Source of the DNA: Leptolyngbyaceae cyanobacterium MAG.088
GTDB lineage: Bacteria > Cyanobacteriota > Cyanobacteriia > Phormidesmidales > Phormidesmidaceae
Assembly: GCA_019634055.1 (NCBI GenBank)
Contig: JAHQVZ010000212.1
Coordinates: 1 to 40,304 of the forward strand
Reading direction: 5' to 3'
DNA: 40,304 bases
Shown: piece after piece, positions 1-9,484 of the stretch
Position numbering within the stretch: the stretch's first letter is position 1
Layout: every line of letters begins with the position of its first letter
Notes under the pieces: model-generated
The model's input: only the letters and a program-made list of their open reading frames with translations
The model's database searches: none
Told to the model about the DNA's origin: nothing
Made by a program: the position numbers and the translations under genes

Positions 1-614
1 CCTACTCCAATAGCAAAGGCTGTGCAGAACTTGTAGCATCAGCCTATCGCAACTCCTATTTCAATCCAGATAGCTACGCTGAACATCACGTTGGGTTGGC
101 CAGTGTTCGTGCTGGTAACGTCATTGGCGGTGGCGATTGGGCCGGTGACCGCCTCATTCCCGACATCATTCGAGCCATTATTGCAGGGGAATCAGTCCTC
201 ATTCGTAGCCCGAATGCCATTCGCCCTTGGCAGCACGTGTTAGAACCCCTAAACGGCTACATGACTCTGGCTGAGCAAATGTGGGATACCGGCACTGATT
301 TAGCCGAAGGCTGGAACTTTGGCCCCAACGACAGTGATGCCCGACCCGTATCCTGGATTACAGAACAGCTAACCCAGCTTTGGGGAGATGGTGCTAGCTG
401 GCAGCTAGATACCAATGTTAACCCCCATGAAGCCACCTATTTGAAGCTGGACTGTTCTAAAGCTAAAAGTCGTTTGAAATGGACTCCTACGCTAGATCTA
501 GCAACAACACTAGATTGGATTGTTGAATGGTATCGCGGATACATCAGGGAAGAGGATATGCATCAAATGACCGTAGCCCAGATTCAACGCTATGAGTCAC
601 TGAAAGCCAGTTAA
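1..614 (+). CDS. rfbG: CDP-glucose 4,6-dehydratase (5' end outside window)
   Basis: NAD-dependent short-chain dehydrogenase/reductase of the extended type that converts CDP-glucose to CDP-4-keto-6-deoxyglucose, an early step towards deoxysugars of surface polysaccharide. The ORF track starts at an internal ATG (96), but the frame is open to the window edge. Translation from base 3 gives YSNSKGCAEL, which contains the catalytic YxxxK pair, followed by SVRAGNVIGGGDWAGDRLIPD, the diagnostic block of this enzyme. The Rossmann nucleotide-binding half is therefore upstream of the window. The C-terminal part carries the sugar-nucleotide segment (RPWQHVLEPL). It sits 14 bases before the epimerase gene on the same strand, consistent with one operon. 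Family assignment is confident; the exact start cannot be seen. Confidence 0.93.
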   Translation, partial: YSNSKGCAELVASAYRNSYFNPDSYAEHHVGLASVRAGNVIGGGDWAGDRLIPDIIRAIIAGESVLIRSPNAIRPWQHVLEPLNGYMTLAEQMWDTGTDLAEGWNFGPNDSDARPVSWITEQLTQLWGDGASWQLDTNVNPHEATYLKLDCSKAKSRLKWTPTLDLATTLDWIVEWYRGYIREEDMHQMTVAQIQRYESLKAS

Positions 615-628
615 ATTGAGAGGGTGGC

Positions 629-1258
629 ATGCCTACCCCGTATTACTCTAACCTTTGTTTCTCAGATCTATTAACGAAGCCAACACCTATGATTTTTAAC
701 GAAACCTCCATTCAGGGGGTATACATTATTGACCTTGAGCTACTCAAAGATGATCGGGGATTCTTTGCCCGTACCTTCTGTGCTCAAGAATTTGAAGAAC
801 GTGGTCTAAAGCCAGTAGTCGCTCAGTGCAACCTCTCCTTTAATCACAAAAAAGGGACCTTGCGCGGCATGCACTTTCAGATCCCGCCTGCCACCGAAAC
901 GAAACTGGTACGGTGCACCCAAGGCGCTGTTTATGACGTCATTGTTGATCTTCGAAAAGATTCTCCCACCTATCTATCCCATGTCGGTGTAGAACTATCG
1001 GCCGACAACCGACGGGCCCTTTATGTCCCTGAAATGTTTGCCCACGGATATCAAACACTAACCGACAATGCTGAAGTAACCTATCAGGTTACCGAGTTTT
1101 ACACCCCCGGTTATGAACGGGGCCTGCGTCACAACGATCCCAAATTAGCCATTAATTGGCCTATGCCAGTAACCACCATTTCTAACAAAGATGCAAACTG
1201 GCCGCTGTTAGCAGACCAACAAAGTGATCAACCTGTTTCTGTAGGAGCTTCGTCATAA
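629..1258 (+). CDS. rfbC: dTDP-4-dehydrorhamnose 3,5-epimerase family protein
   Basis: Cupin-fold sugar-nucleotide epimerase (RmlC family) acting on 4-keto-6-deoxy sugars. Visible family blocks are DDRGFFARTF near the N terminus, FNHKKGTLRGMHFQ with the catalytic His, LVRCTQGAVYDVIVDLR and YVPEMFAHGYQTL. In this place, next to CDP-glucose 4,6-dehydratase, the substrate may be a CDP-linked rather than dTDP-linked sugar, which is an inference. The ATG at 629 has a GAGAGGG Shine-Dalgarno-like stretch just upstream, but the family usually begins at the sequence matching the second Met (MIFNETSIQG, base 689), so the true start is uncertain. Its stop codon overlaps the next start (TAATG), implying translational coupling. 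Confidence 0.9.
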   Translation: MPTPYYSNLCFSDLLTKPTPMIFNETSIQGVYIIDLELLKDDRGFFARTFCAQEFEERGLKPVVAQCNLSFNHKKGTLRGMHFQIPPATETKLVRCTQGAVYDVIVDLRKDSPTYLSHVGVELSADNRRALYVPEMFAHGYQTLTDNAEVTYQVTEFYTPGYERGLRHNDPKLAINWPMPVTTISNKDANWPLLADQQSDQPVSVGASS

Positions 1259-2553
1259 TGATTATTGTTGATACAGCCCTAAAGGCCCGTGAAGAAGCAG
1301 GCAATCCTGTCCGTGTGGGTATGATCGGTGCAGGTTTTATGGGACGGGGGATTGCTAACCAAATTATCCACTCCGTACCAGGCATGGAGTTAGTGGCAGT
1401 ATTTAACCGTAGCTTGGATGGCGCTAAGCGAGCTTTTGAAGAAGCTGATGTCGATCATATCCAAACAGTCAAAACCGTAGCTGAGCTAGAAGATGCCATT
1501 AATAGTGGCAAACCAGCCGTAACCGACGATGCCTCTCTGTTGTGCAAGGCAGAGAATATTGATGTACTAGTCGAAGTCACTGGCACAATTGAGTTTGGTG
1601 CTCAAATTGTGCTGGAGGCCATCAATAACAGCAAGCATGTGGTGATGATGAATGCCGAACTTGATGGCACCGTCGGCCCTATGCTCAAAGTGTATGCCGA
1701 TAAGGCTGGCGTTATACTGTCAAACTGTGACGGCGACCAGCCTGGTGTAGAGATGAATCTCTACCGCTATGTTAAGAGTATTGGGTTTACCCCTCTCCTC
1801 TGTGGCAATATCAAAGGCCTGCAAGATCGCTATCGTAACCCTACTACCCAGGCAAGTTTTGCTGCCAAGTGGAAACAGGCTGCCTATATGGTGACCAGTT
1901 TTGCAGATGGAACCAAAATCTCTTTTGAGCAAGCTATTGTTGCCAATGCAACTGGCATGAAAGTGGCCCAGCGTGGCATGTTAGGGTACGACTTCCGTGG
2001 CCATGTCAATGATATGACCCACCTATACGATGTGGACCAACTCAAATCCCTTGGGGGCATTGTGGATTATGTTGTCGGTGCTCAACCTGCAGCTGGCATA
2101 TTTGTTTATGCGACCAATGATGATCCTAAACATCAGCATTATCTGAACTACTACAAGCTTGGTGAGGGTCCTCTGTACAGCTTCTATACGCCATATCATA
2201 TCTGTCATTTTGAGGTACCCCTATCCCTGGCCCGCGCCGCTCTCTTTAACGATGCGGTTATGGCTCCTATTAAACCCATGGTAGATGTGGTTGCTACCGC
2301 CAAAATCGACCTCAAAGAAGGTGAGACATTAGATGGTATTGGCTATTATATGACCTATGGCCAGTGTGAAAATGCTGATGTCACCCTGACACAAAATCTC
2401 TTGCCCATGGGGCTAGCAGAGGGTTGCAAGCTTAAGCGACCTGTTGCTAAGGATACTGTTTTAACTTACGACGATGTAATTTTGCCAGAGGGTCGAGTTT
2501 GCGACAAGCTACGAGCTGAGCAAAATGCTTACTTTGCTCCAACCGCTGTGTAG
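1258..2553 (+). CDS. NAD(P)-dependent oxidoreductase with C-terminal SAF domain (homoserine dehydrogenase-like, COG4091 type)
   Basis: A 431-residue protein. Its N-terminal Rossmann fold starts with VRVGMIGAGFMGRGIANQ (GxGxxG type). A dehydrogenase-like middle follows (LVEVTGTIEFGAQI, KHVVMMNAELDGTVGP). The C terminus, LPMGLAEGCKLKRPVAKDTVLTYDDV, looks like a SAF domain. It belongs to the group often labelled predicted homoserine dehydrogenase, but there is no sign of threonine or methionine biosynthesis here. It starts inside the stop codon of the epimerase gene, so it probably acts on a sugar nucleotide or related intermediate of the same pathway (inference). The substrate is unknown. A strong hairpin terminator follows the stop codon. 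Confidence 0.85.
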   Translation: MIIVDTALKAREEAGNPVRVGMIGAGFMGRGIANQIIHSVPGMELVAVFNRSLDGAKRAFEEADVDHIQTVKTVAELEDAINSGKPAVTDDASLLCKAENIDVLVEVTGTIEFGAQIVLEAINNSKHVVMMNAELDGTVGPMLKVYADKAGVILSNCDGDQPGVEMNLYRYVKSIGFTPLLCGNIKGLQDRYRNPTTQASFAAKWKQAAYMVTSFADGTKISFEQAIVANATGMKVAQRGMLGYDFRGHVNDMTHLYDVDQLKSLGGIVDYVVGAQPAAGIFVYATNDDPKHQHYLNYYKLGEGPLYSFYTPYHICHFEVPLSLARAALFNDAVMAPIKPMVDVVATAKIDLKEGETLDGIGYYMTYGQCENADVTLTQNLLPMGLAEGCKLKRPVAKDTVLTYDDVILPEGRVCDKLRAEQNAYFAPTAV

Positions 2554-2580
2554 TCGGTCAGTAGCAATCAGTCAGTAGTT

Positions 2581-2622
2581 AAACTAAAGGGGTTTGCTAC
2601 AAGCAGCAAACCCCTTTAGTTT
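2581..2622. terminator. Perfect 18-bp hairpin between convergent genes, likely bidirectional terminator
   Basis: An 18-base arm (2581-2598, aaactaaaggggtttgct) is exactly complementary to 2605-2622, with a 6-base loop. It lies between the ends of the convergent oxidoreductase (+) and DUF1822 (-) genes, and the arms end in AAA/TTT on both strands. It probably stops transcription from both sides. Confidence 0.85.
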
Positions 2623-2629
2623 GTCCTAA

Positions 2630-3580
2630 TCAAAGAATGAAATACTCCTCAATACAGACGTCACCTAGAGCAATTTCTATTCTGAAAGGTTCACCTGGAT
2701 AACCTCTAAAGTAAAGTCGGAGATAATCATCCATGCTGCGAGCCTGAGCTGTTAAACAAACAGTATTTTTCTCATCGAGAACTCTAACATTGAGTCCTTC
2801 AGGCAAATATATGTCTTCTTCGAGTGGATAGAGCCCCATCGCAATATCCACGACTGTTGCTTCTGATTGCTCAACTTCAAGTAATAGAGCAATTTTTTCT
2901 GTCCCTAGCCCCAAGTTGAATGGCTTGGCTCGTTTTATCGATAGCTGATGCTGGGATGCAGATACTCTACGCCTAAATGCAGGGACTAAAAGATATTGTG
3001 CTAAAAGATCTTCTGCAGCCTGCCAACCATGGTCAAAATGCCCTTCTAGCCATTGACTAAGGCGAGTTAATCGAGACAATTCTTGATCAGTTACTTGCTG
3101 TCGAATCTGTTGCAGATGATACGGGAAATCATCCATTGCTCTAAGCTGATCTAACTTGAGTTGAGGCTGTGTCGGTGAAATTTCAGCAGTAAACCCTAAC
3201 AGAGCAGCTTCTTCAGCTACTTCATTTAACGCCACAGCGACGTAACCAATACGACCTTCTGTCAATACTTCCGATGGCACCGTACTAGTACTTGTGAGCA
3301 TAGGTCGACATTCTAATCGTCCCACATCAGGAACGACTAGATCAGCGACGTCTTCGGTTAATTGAATGACTGGGTTCCAACTATCACTGGTGGCTAAGTC
3401 TGTGGCAATACCCAAGGCATTTAAAAAGTCATGCATTACCCAAACAGCCAGGGTATTGCGTCTAACTCGCTCAGCAATGGCACTATGGGAATGATGTTGG
3501 GCAAATTGCTGGGCAATTTTTTTACCTTGCTGTGTAATTGGCCAATTTAGAACGGCTGTGTTGGACTGTGAGTAACTCAT
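2630..3580 (-). CDS. DUF1822 family protein
   Basis: A 316-residue soluble protein of the cyanobacterial DUF1822 family, whose biochemical function is unknown. Recognisable parts are the N-terminal RRNTLAVWVMHDFLNALGI, the central GRIGYVAVALNEVAEEAALLGF block, and the C-terminal GYPGEPFRIEIALGDVCIEEYF. No signal peptide or membrane segment is seen. It lies 58 bases downstream of a sigma-like gene on the same strand, the usual pairing of this family, so it may modulate or be expressed with that factor (inference). A second DUF1822 gene is at 34166-35308. The ATG at 3580 is the first in frame. Confidence 0.82.
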   Translation of the reverse strand: MSYSQSNTAVLNWPITQQGKKIAQQFAQHHSHSAIAERVRRNTLAVWVMHDFLNALGIATDLATSDSWNPVIQLTEDVADLVVPDVGRLECRPMLTSTSTVPSEVLTEGRIGYVAVALNEVAEEAALLGFTAEISPTQPQLKLDQLRAMDDFPYHLQQIRQQVTDQELSRLTRLSQWLEGHFDHGWQAAEDLLAQYLLVPAFRRRVSASQHQLSIKRAKPFNLGLGTEKIALLLEVEQSEATVVDIAMGLYPLEEDIYLPEGLNVRVLDEKNTVCLTAQARSMDDYLRLYFRGYPGEPFRIEIALGDVCIEEYFIL

Positions 3581-3638
3581 GGGCAGAGGCTCCGATGGAC
3601 TATGACAGTATTAGTTTGAATAAGAAAGAAAAGCTGGA

Positions 3639-4313
3639 TTAGGAGTTTAAATGTCCTTCAGTACGACCAAACTCTCGTAACCGAGGTTTACACTGGCGAC
3701 GATAGAAACTTTCAAGGGTTTTATAGGAAACACCAAACTCTTTCTCTAATGATTGCCAAGAGGCTTCTGGTGGGAGCCGTCTGCGAATCATTTCATAGCA
3801 GTTAATTTTTGGGTGGTTTGTAATGTGAATTCTGCGAAAGTCATGGGCATTTTGTTCTAGCCAGTCTTGCACTCTTTCTAAAATAGGAGGAATTTCTGGT
3901 TTGGCGGCTAACTTTTCAACAATATCTGTGGTTCCCCCTTCGTCGTTGTAGGCAGAGATATAACGTTTGCGATCGGTCTGAATACCCCGCTCGAAGTCCA
4001 GTAAACGAAACTTAAGATAGGCATTTAACCAGGTAACAACACTGGCAATGTCAGGATTATAGGGCTTGGCCGTTTTTCCTTCGCACAGGTTTTGACATAG
4101 ATAGATCCACGTTTGTTGTAAAGCATCTTGATAGTATGGGCTATGGTCATGCCAAAGGCGAGGTTTGACCAATCGAATCAATTGGGTCAAGCGGCGTTGG
4201 CGTTCTACACTGCCCATATTGTGGCGACAGGCTTCACATGCCAACTGGCATATTTCGTCAGGAAAATAATCCATTGAGCGCCCTGGTTTACTCTGTCTGA
4301 GAACTGTCCGCAT
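3639..4313 (-). CDS. Sigma-70 family (ECF-like) cyanobacterial sigma factor
   Basis: A 224-residue basic protein resembling the divergent sigma-like proteins encoded next to DUF1822 genes in cyanobacteria. The segment YYQDALQQTWIYLCQNL, followed by YNPDIASVVTWLNAYLKFRLLDF, looks like sigma region 2. SWQSLEKEFGVSYKTLESFYRRQCKPRLREF near the C terminus looks like a region-4 helix-turn-helix. The N terminus has a short CxxC-type stretch (CQLACEAC). The Met at residue 14 is an alternative start. It forms a pair with DUF1822 downstream. Target promoters are unknown, and whether it is an active sigma factor is not shown by sequence alone. Confidence 0.75.
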   Translation of the reverse strand: MRTVLRQSKPGRSMDYFPDEICQLACEACRHNMGSVERQRRLTQLIRLVKPRLWHDHSPYYQDALQQTWIYLCQNLCEGKTAKPYNPDIASVVTWLNAYLKFRLLDFERGIQTDRKRYISAYNDEGGTTDIVEKLAAKPEIPPILERVQDWLEQNAHDFRRIHITNHPKINCYEMIRRRLPPEASWQSLEKEFGVSYKTLESFYRRQCKPRLREFGRTEGHLNS

Positions 4314-4591
4314 TAGCGTCTTCCCATCTATAGAATTTAATTTATATAGCCACTAAGCCATCGGGGTACAGCGTAAAAATTCTGCAGCCATCTGTAATTA
4401 GTTACAAAAATCAATAAAATCCGTGTTTAAAGCAAAACAGACAGTCTCTGAACCGAAACTCCCTGCTTAAAGGTCTGCATGTTATTAAATAAGCAGACCA
4501 CTATTGCTTACCCTTGCAAATACTCAGCTTAAACGGCGACCCATTGCTATCTCATCATCTGGGACTTTATTTGGGATTTTTTTGCAATTCT

Positions 4592-6571
4592 TTAACCTGG
4601 CTCAGCTAAATCGGCTAAATAAGACTGTAGATGGGGGGTCAGTGCTTTACGAGCCTCCATGGCATGCTCAAAACGCTTACTTTGATTTTGTTGAATCATC
4701 TGATCGAACCAGTCTTCTATTGAGTCTGGGACTGACGCGAACTGACGCCATGATAAATCGCCACTGACAGTCGGCAGTGTAAGCTGGTCTATGGATTGAC
4801 CTGTTAGGGCCTGGAGGCCAATTAAACCGAGGGCATATATATCACTACTCATACCCGGGCGACCAATACGCTGTTCTAAGGGTTGATAGTCGCGTTGCAT
4901 AAGTAGCTGTTTACGATATTCGGCAGATTGCTGACTGACGCCAATCATGACACGTTTGCCTAAACCACTATCCACAAGCACCATGGATGGAGTTAAGGTT
5001 TCTCGACCAGTGGTTTGAATAAAAGAGTCATCCCTTAATCCTGCATGAACCTGCTTATGGCGGTGGAATAACCCTACTTGTTCAAGTAAGCGATCCATTA
5101 GCAGTAGTACTGACTCTAAGGGCCAGGATGTCTGTAACTTGGCTTGTAAAAGGTGATCTTGATCAAAATTTTCTCCCAAGCCATGAACGATGTAAAACGT
5201 ATTGTCTACTTGACCATAGGTATAGCCAGGAAATTGTGAGCGTAAGGGCTCAAACTTTTCCGTTTCTTTTTCCATGACCCGCTTTAAAAGCTCAGCGGTA
5301 TCTTGGGAATAGGCTCTAAGTGTTTGCAGTAAGACTAAGGAATCTGTTTGTCTATCTAGAGCAATTGAGATTGGCCCTAATGGTTCTTGGCGAAGAAAAT
5401 ACTGTACCTGATAGCGTTGAGCTGCAAATCTGGAGAAAGCTGTTTTAGGAACTAGCGAAATATTGGCGGTTCCTGGCTGTGTAGCCGGTTGAGGAGACTC
5501 TACAGCCTTAATAGATTGCACATCATTGGCTATCTGGGAGGATTGTAGACGGCTAGACTCCGGTTGTTGGGATGGCTGTTTTGTGGCTTTGACAATAGCT
5601 AGCTGTGTGCCAACCCGTGCCAGAGTGACAGCAAAGTCAATTGGTTTAGTAATGTAGTCGTTAGCTCCGAGTTCAAAGGCTCTTACCATGTCGTCACTTT
5701 GAGCCTTTGCGGTTACCATCAACACTGGTAGCTGATTGCGAGAATAGGTTTGCCGAATACGGCTTAATGTCTCGATACCATCAATGCCCGGCATCATGAT
5801 ATCTAGCAAAACTAGGGCTACATCTTGATTATTCTGGATGTAGTCTAAGGCGGCTTCGCCACTTTCTACGACAACTGCCTGATAACCACGACGGGTAAGA
5901 CGACGACTCAACATATCACGATTGTCTTCGTTATCGTCAACCACCAGAATGGGAAGTCCGCTGAATTCATTTTCAGTTGTTTCAGCAGCGGGCGTTACCG
6001 CTGCTGAAACAACTTCGGACGTCATTGGGTTGACTGCTGTTGAAGGCACCTCAACTTCTGCATTAATAGGCGTCACTGGCGCGATTGGAGTGACTGAGGC
6101 TGCAGGTTCTGTAATTGGGGCAACGGGTGTAATGGGAATGACTGGCGCAGTGGTTTTGCTTGAAACGGCTGACGCTGTCGAGGTATCTGACGTTTTCTCT
6201 AGCTGTTCAGCAGATAAAAACGACTTAATTTTACCGAGTAATCTTTTGAGATCAATAGGTTTAGTATCATATTCGTCACAACCTGCGGCCAAAGCTTGAT
6301 CGCGATCGCCCCGCATGGCATGGGCCGTCAATGCAATAATGGGCACCTGTTGTGTGTGTGGTTGGGCCTTTAATCGCCGTGTTGCTTCCCATCCGTCAAT
6401 CACCGGTAGACTCATATCCATGAGAATAAGATCAAAGGGCTGAGCGGATGCGATCGCAATCGCTTCAGCACCATCTACTGCAACAGCTAAATCATATCCA
6501 CGACGACGCAGACGTCGACTTAACATATCTCGATTTAACTCGTTATCTTCAACCAATAAGATTCTTGCCAT
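4592..6571 (-). CDS. Tandem-receiver response regulator with C-terminal degenerate protein-kinase-like domain
   Basis: A 659-residue cytoplasmic protein. Receiver 1 covers about residues 3-118 with phospho-acceptor D52 (LILMDMSLP) and Lys in TKPID. A Pro/Thr-rich linker runs 121-200. Receiver 2 covers about 206-325 with D257 (VLLDIMMP). Residues 385-655 resemble a Ser/Thr kinase fold: MSSDIYALGLIGLQALTG is the typical cyanobacterial kinase APE/F-helix block. However, the glycine loop is lost, the VAIK Lys is absent (SLVLLQTLR), and the HRD loop reads VHAGLRDDSFI. Only the DFG-like Asp remains (LVDSGLGK). I infer a pseudokinase output or scaffold. It starts 39 bases after the hybrid kinase at 6611-9484, so the two are probably one operon and phosphotransfer partners. 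Confidence 0.88.
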   Translation of the reverse strand: MARILLVEDNELNRDMLSRRLRRRGYDLAVAVDGAEAIAIASAQPFDLILMDMSLPVIDGWEATRRLKAQPHTQQVPIIALTAHAMRGDRDQALAAGCDEYDTKPIDLKRLLGKIKSFLSAEQLEKTSDTSTASAVSSKTTAPVIPITPVAPITEPAASVTPIAPVTPINAEVEVPSTAVNPMTSEVVSAAVTPAAETTENEFSGLPILVVDDNEDNRDMLSRRLTRRGYQAVVVESGEAALDYIQNNQDVALVLLDIMMPGIDGIETLSRIRQTYSRNQLPVLMVTAKAQSDDMVRAFELGANDYITKPIDFAVTLARVGTQLAIVKATKQPSQQPESSRLQSSQIANDVQSIKAVESPQPATQPGTANISLVPKTAFSRFAAQRYQVQYFLRQEPLGPISIALDRQTDSLVLLQTLRAYSQDTAELLKRVMEKETEKFEPLRSQFPGYTYGQVDNTFYIVHGLGENFDQDHLLQAKLQTSWPLESVLLLMDRLLEQVGLFHRHKQVHAGLRDDSFIQTTGRETLTPSMVLVDSGLGKRVMIGVSQQSAEYRKQLLMQRDYQPLEQRIGRPGMSSDIYALGLIGLQALTGQSIDQLTLPTVSGDLSWRQFASVPDSIEDWFDQMIQQNQSKRFEHAMEARKALTPHLQSYLADLAEPG

Positions 6572-6610
6572 AATTCCCTTAATTAACCTCAGCCTACAAT
6601 CACTACCGGG

Positions 6611-9484
6611 TTAATCAGATGCACTAGGCACCGGATCGATGCTAGAGACTGAATCTGTTGCACTAGGCATTGAGACTGCTTTAGTTGAAACCATCGCCTG
6701 CAGTTCATCTAGAAGCTCTTGACGATTCAGATCGGCCTTTTGATACACCCGTGCGACACCTTCTAGCTGTTGCTGATCGCTTACCGTTAGTGCCTTAGCC
6801 GTTACCACGATGACAGGTATATCCTGCCAATCGGGATTATGCCGCAACACTTGAATAAACTCAAACCCATCCATTTCAGGCATCATCAAATCCAATACAA
6901 TCAGATTAGGTCGACTGGCATCTAGATACTCCAATGCTTGCCGTCCATTAGATGCTAATTCAACAGTCCAATCTTGCCGTTGCAAGAAGCGCCCCATGAT
7001 CTCCCGTGCATTTACATCATCTTCCACCACTAAAATTTTCGGAGAAATTTGATCTACAAGGTGAGTTTCTAAAACACTTAGCAAACGCTTACGGTCAATG
7101 GGCTTAGTCAGGTAATCAGCCGCTCCTAAGCTATGTCCCATAGGGCGGTCATCTACAATGGACAATAGAATGACTGGAATTTCAGCGACAACTGGCATTT
7201 CTTTGAGTTGTCTTAGCACTGACCAGCCATCCATTTGTGGCATCATTACATCCAGAGTAATAGCATCAGGCAGGATGTCACCGGCTAAAGCCAAACCCTC
7301 TTCACCACTACCTGCACAAACAACATCATAGCCAGCCTCATCTAGAGAACGACGTAAAATTTCGCGGGCATCATCATCATCATCAATGACTAAAACCGTC
7401 TGTTTTAACGATTGAGTCATGGGCAAACTCTTCGATTTTCCGATTTCACTGTCAGCAGAAGAAAGGGGTGGGGCAAAAAATGCTTTACCCTTGGGATTAA
7501 CTGAGTGTACTGTCTGAGGAATGACTAGTGAAAATGTAGTTCCTTGACCGTGGGAGCTTTCTACAGAGATATCACCCCCCATCATGTTAATAAACTGCTT
7601 GGTGATTGCTAACCCTAAGCCAGTGCCACCATATTTACGAGTCGTAGATGCATCAGCTTGGGTAAAGGCGTCAAAAATCTTTTCTATTTGATCCTTTTTC
7701 ATCCCAATACCTGTATCACTGACGATAAAACGGAACCAATGTCCGTCGTATATGGAACTATCAACCGTAGGGATTTGTTCAACCGTTAAGGTAATATCTC
7801 CATCTTCAGTAAACTTACAAGCATTGCTTAGCAAATTAAACAAACTTTGCCGTAGTTTTGTTTGATCTGCATGAAGGTCACCGATATCATCGGGACAGAA
7901 AATTGACAAATGATTGTTATTCTTATGGGCAACAGGAACAATTGTGCCAGAGATATCATCCACCATGTCTCTAATGGCAAAGTTTTCCATAAATAGCTCC
8001 ATGCGTCCCGCTTCGATTTTAGACAGGTCTAGCACCGAGTTAATAAGGCCTAGCAAATGTTTGCCTGCACCTTGAATTTTTTGCAGATCAGGAACAAAAT
8101 CATCTTCACCAACATCGGCCGCTTCTTCTTCCAACATTTCGCTATAACCAATAATGGCATTGAGCGGTGTGCGCAACTCATGACTCATGTTGGCTAAAAA
8201 CTCACTTTTAGAGCGGTTGGCATCTTCCGCTTTAACCCGTGCTTCTTCCGCCTCTTCCATGGCTTTCATGAGCTTGGTTGTACGGTCTTGTACACGACTA
8301 TCTAAATCTCGATTTAGCTCCATTAACTGTTCTTCAGCCTGTTTTCGTTCAGTAATATCTTGCAAGAATAGAGATAATCCATCACGACCGGGATACCCCC
8401 TTACCTGTAACCATCGCTGTGTGGGAGCATAATAGGTTTCGAAACTAACAACCGTTTGCTCGGTCAACGCCCGACGATATTGCTGCTGATAGCGAGTCCC
8501 CAAGGATTCAGGAAAAATCTTCCAGAAGTCCTGATCCAAAAGCCCCTGAATACTACGTTTTAACACTTCAGCCGCCTGAGCATTGACATAGGTTACCTTC
8601 CAACTTCGGTCAACGGCAACAAAGGCGTCGGTAATATTTTCCAGTACACTGGTGGTACGCTGACTAGACTGCCGTAAGCGAGTAACTAACCCATAGGCAA
8701 CTGCAATAATGATGGCTAGTAAAACTAAATAGGCTGCGGTTTTATAGATAGCAGTCCGTTCAAACGCTGCTTGACTTGAGCGATCAAAGGTAGTTTCTAA
8801 CTCACGAATATTGTTAGTCAGCGGTAGATTTACAACCTGATCTAGCAGTGCATCAGCAGATGGCTTATTATCTAGCACTGTTTGAGTTAGTTGAACAACC
8901 AGAGCCACGTCTTCTGAACTATAAAACTCCCCCGCACTGAGTTTAGACTTAACCGTATTCAATTCCTGCTCAATCGTAGTCACCAACTGTTCATCGGTGG
9001 CCATGATGTAGATCAACACATCATCAATTAACTGCTCAAGGTCTGCATTATTGGTATCTTTCAGTTTATTAACTAACCCAGGCAGTTGCATTAAGGCTTT
9101 TTTTAGTTCCCCATTAGTCGCCTGAAACTGTTTAACAAGTTCAGTTTTCTCTTCTAAAAGCTGAGCATCACGGCTAATTAGGCTTTGTAGCTGTTCGCGA
9201 TCTTCTTTTACTACAAAACTGGGAATTTCCTGTGCCAACTCTTGCTGAATGACTAACTCTTCAGCTAAGGCTTCTTCCAGTGGCTCATCATTTTTTAGGA
9301 GTGTGTAGCGTTCTTTAAGTATCGCCAGCTCAACTTCTGTATCGCTTTCAACTTGGCTAGCAATTAAATCTGCATATTCTTGATACTGACTAACGTCAAC
9401 GGATTTTCCTTTAACCCCTAAAAATCCTAATAGCAGAAGAGCTGTAGCTACACCTGCTCCTTTAAATAGAGAGTCTCGATTCAC
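6611..9484 (-). CDS. Membrane hybrid histidine kinase (DAHL-like sensor, PAS, HisKA, HATPase, two receivers)
   Basis: A 957-residue protein. TM1 is about residues 8-25. An all-helical extracytoplasmic domain of DAHL type spans 30-245 (EEKTELVKQFQATNGELKKAL). TM2 is about 247-268. Then come PAS (275-385), a coiled linker, and HisKA with H435 in [18 protein letters not shown]. HATPase has N-box N554 and G-boxes DTGIGM and GGTGLGLAI. Receiver 1 has D745 (TLDVMMP) and receiver 2 has D865 (VLDLMMP), so all catalytic residues are present. Translation starts at GTG (9484), supported by a perfect AGGAGG at 9494-9499, nine bases upstream. It is a close paralogue of the upstream gene and probably feeds the tandem-receiver protein 39 bases downstream. 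The signal is unknown. Confidence 0.93.
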   Translation of the reverse strand: MNRDSLFKGAGVATALLLLGFLGVKGKSVDVSQYQEYADLIASQVESDTEVELAILKERYTLLKNDEPLEEALAEELVIQQELAQEIPSFVVKEDREQLQSLISRDAQLLEEKTELVKQFQATNGELKKALMQLPGLVNKLKDTNNADLEQLIDDVLIYIMATDEQLVTTIEQELNTVKSKLSAGEFYSSEDVALVVQLTQTVLDNKPSADALLDQVVNLPLTNNIRELETTFDRSSQAAFERTAIYKTAAYLVLLAIIIAVAYGLVTRLRQSSQRTTSVLENITDAFVAVDRSWKVTYVNAQAAEVLKRSIQGLLDQDFWKIFPESLGTRYQQQYRRALTEQTVVSFETYYAPTQRWLQVRGYPGRDGLSLFLQDITERKQAEEQLMELNRDLDSRVQDRTTKLMKAMEEAEEARVKAEDANRSKSEFLANMSHELRTPLNAIIGYSEMLEEEAADVGEDDFVPDLQKIQGAGKHLLGLINSVLDLSKIEAGRMELFMENFAIRDMVDDISGTIVPVAHKNNNHLSIFCPDDIGDLHADQTKLRQSLFNLLSNACKFTEDGDITLTVEQIPTVDSSIYDGHWFRFIVSDTGIGMKKDQIEKIFDAFTQADASTTRKYGGTGLGLAITKQFINMMGGDISVESSHGQGTTFSLVIPQTVHSVNPKGKAFFAPPLSSADSEIGKSKSLPMTQSLKQTVLVIDDDDDAREILRRSLDEAGYDVVCAGSGEEGLALAGDILPDAITLDVMMPQMDGWSVLRQLKEMPVVAEIPVILLSIVDDRPMGHSLGAADYLTKPIDRKRLLSVLETHLVDQISPKILVVEDDVNAREIMGRFLQRQDWTVELASNGRQALEYLDASRPNLIVLDLMMPEMDGFEFIQVLRHNPDWQDIPVIVVTAKALTVSDQQQLEGVARVYQKADLNRQELLDELQAMVSTKAVSMPSATDSVSSIDPVPSASD

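Noticed and set aside
4504-4767. 87-codon plus-strand ORF at the end of the tandem-receiver gene
   Set aside because: It overlaps the coding strand of the pseudokinase C terminus and shows no family signal.
5922-6299. 125-codon plus-strand ORF inside the tandem-receiver gene
   Set aside because: It is a shadow of the Pro/Thr-rich linker on the other strand, with repetitive Val/Gly/Thr composition and no family features.
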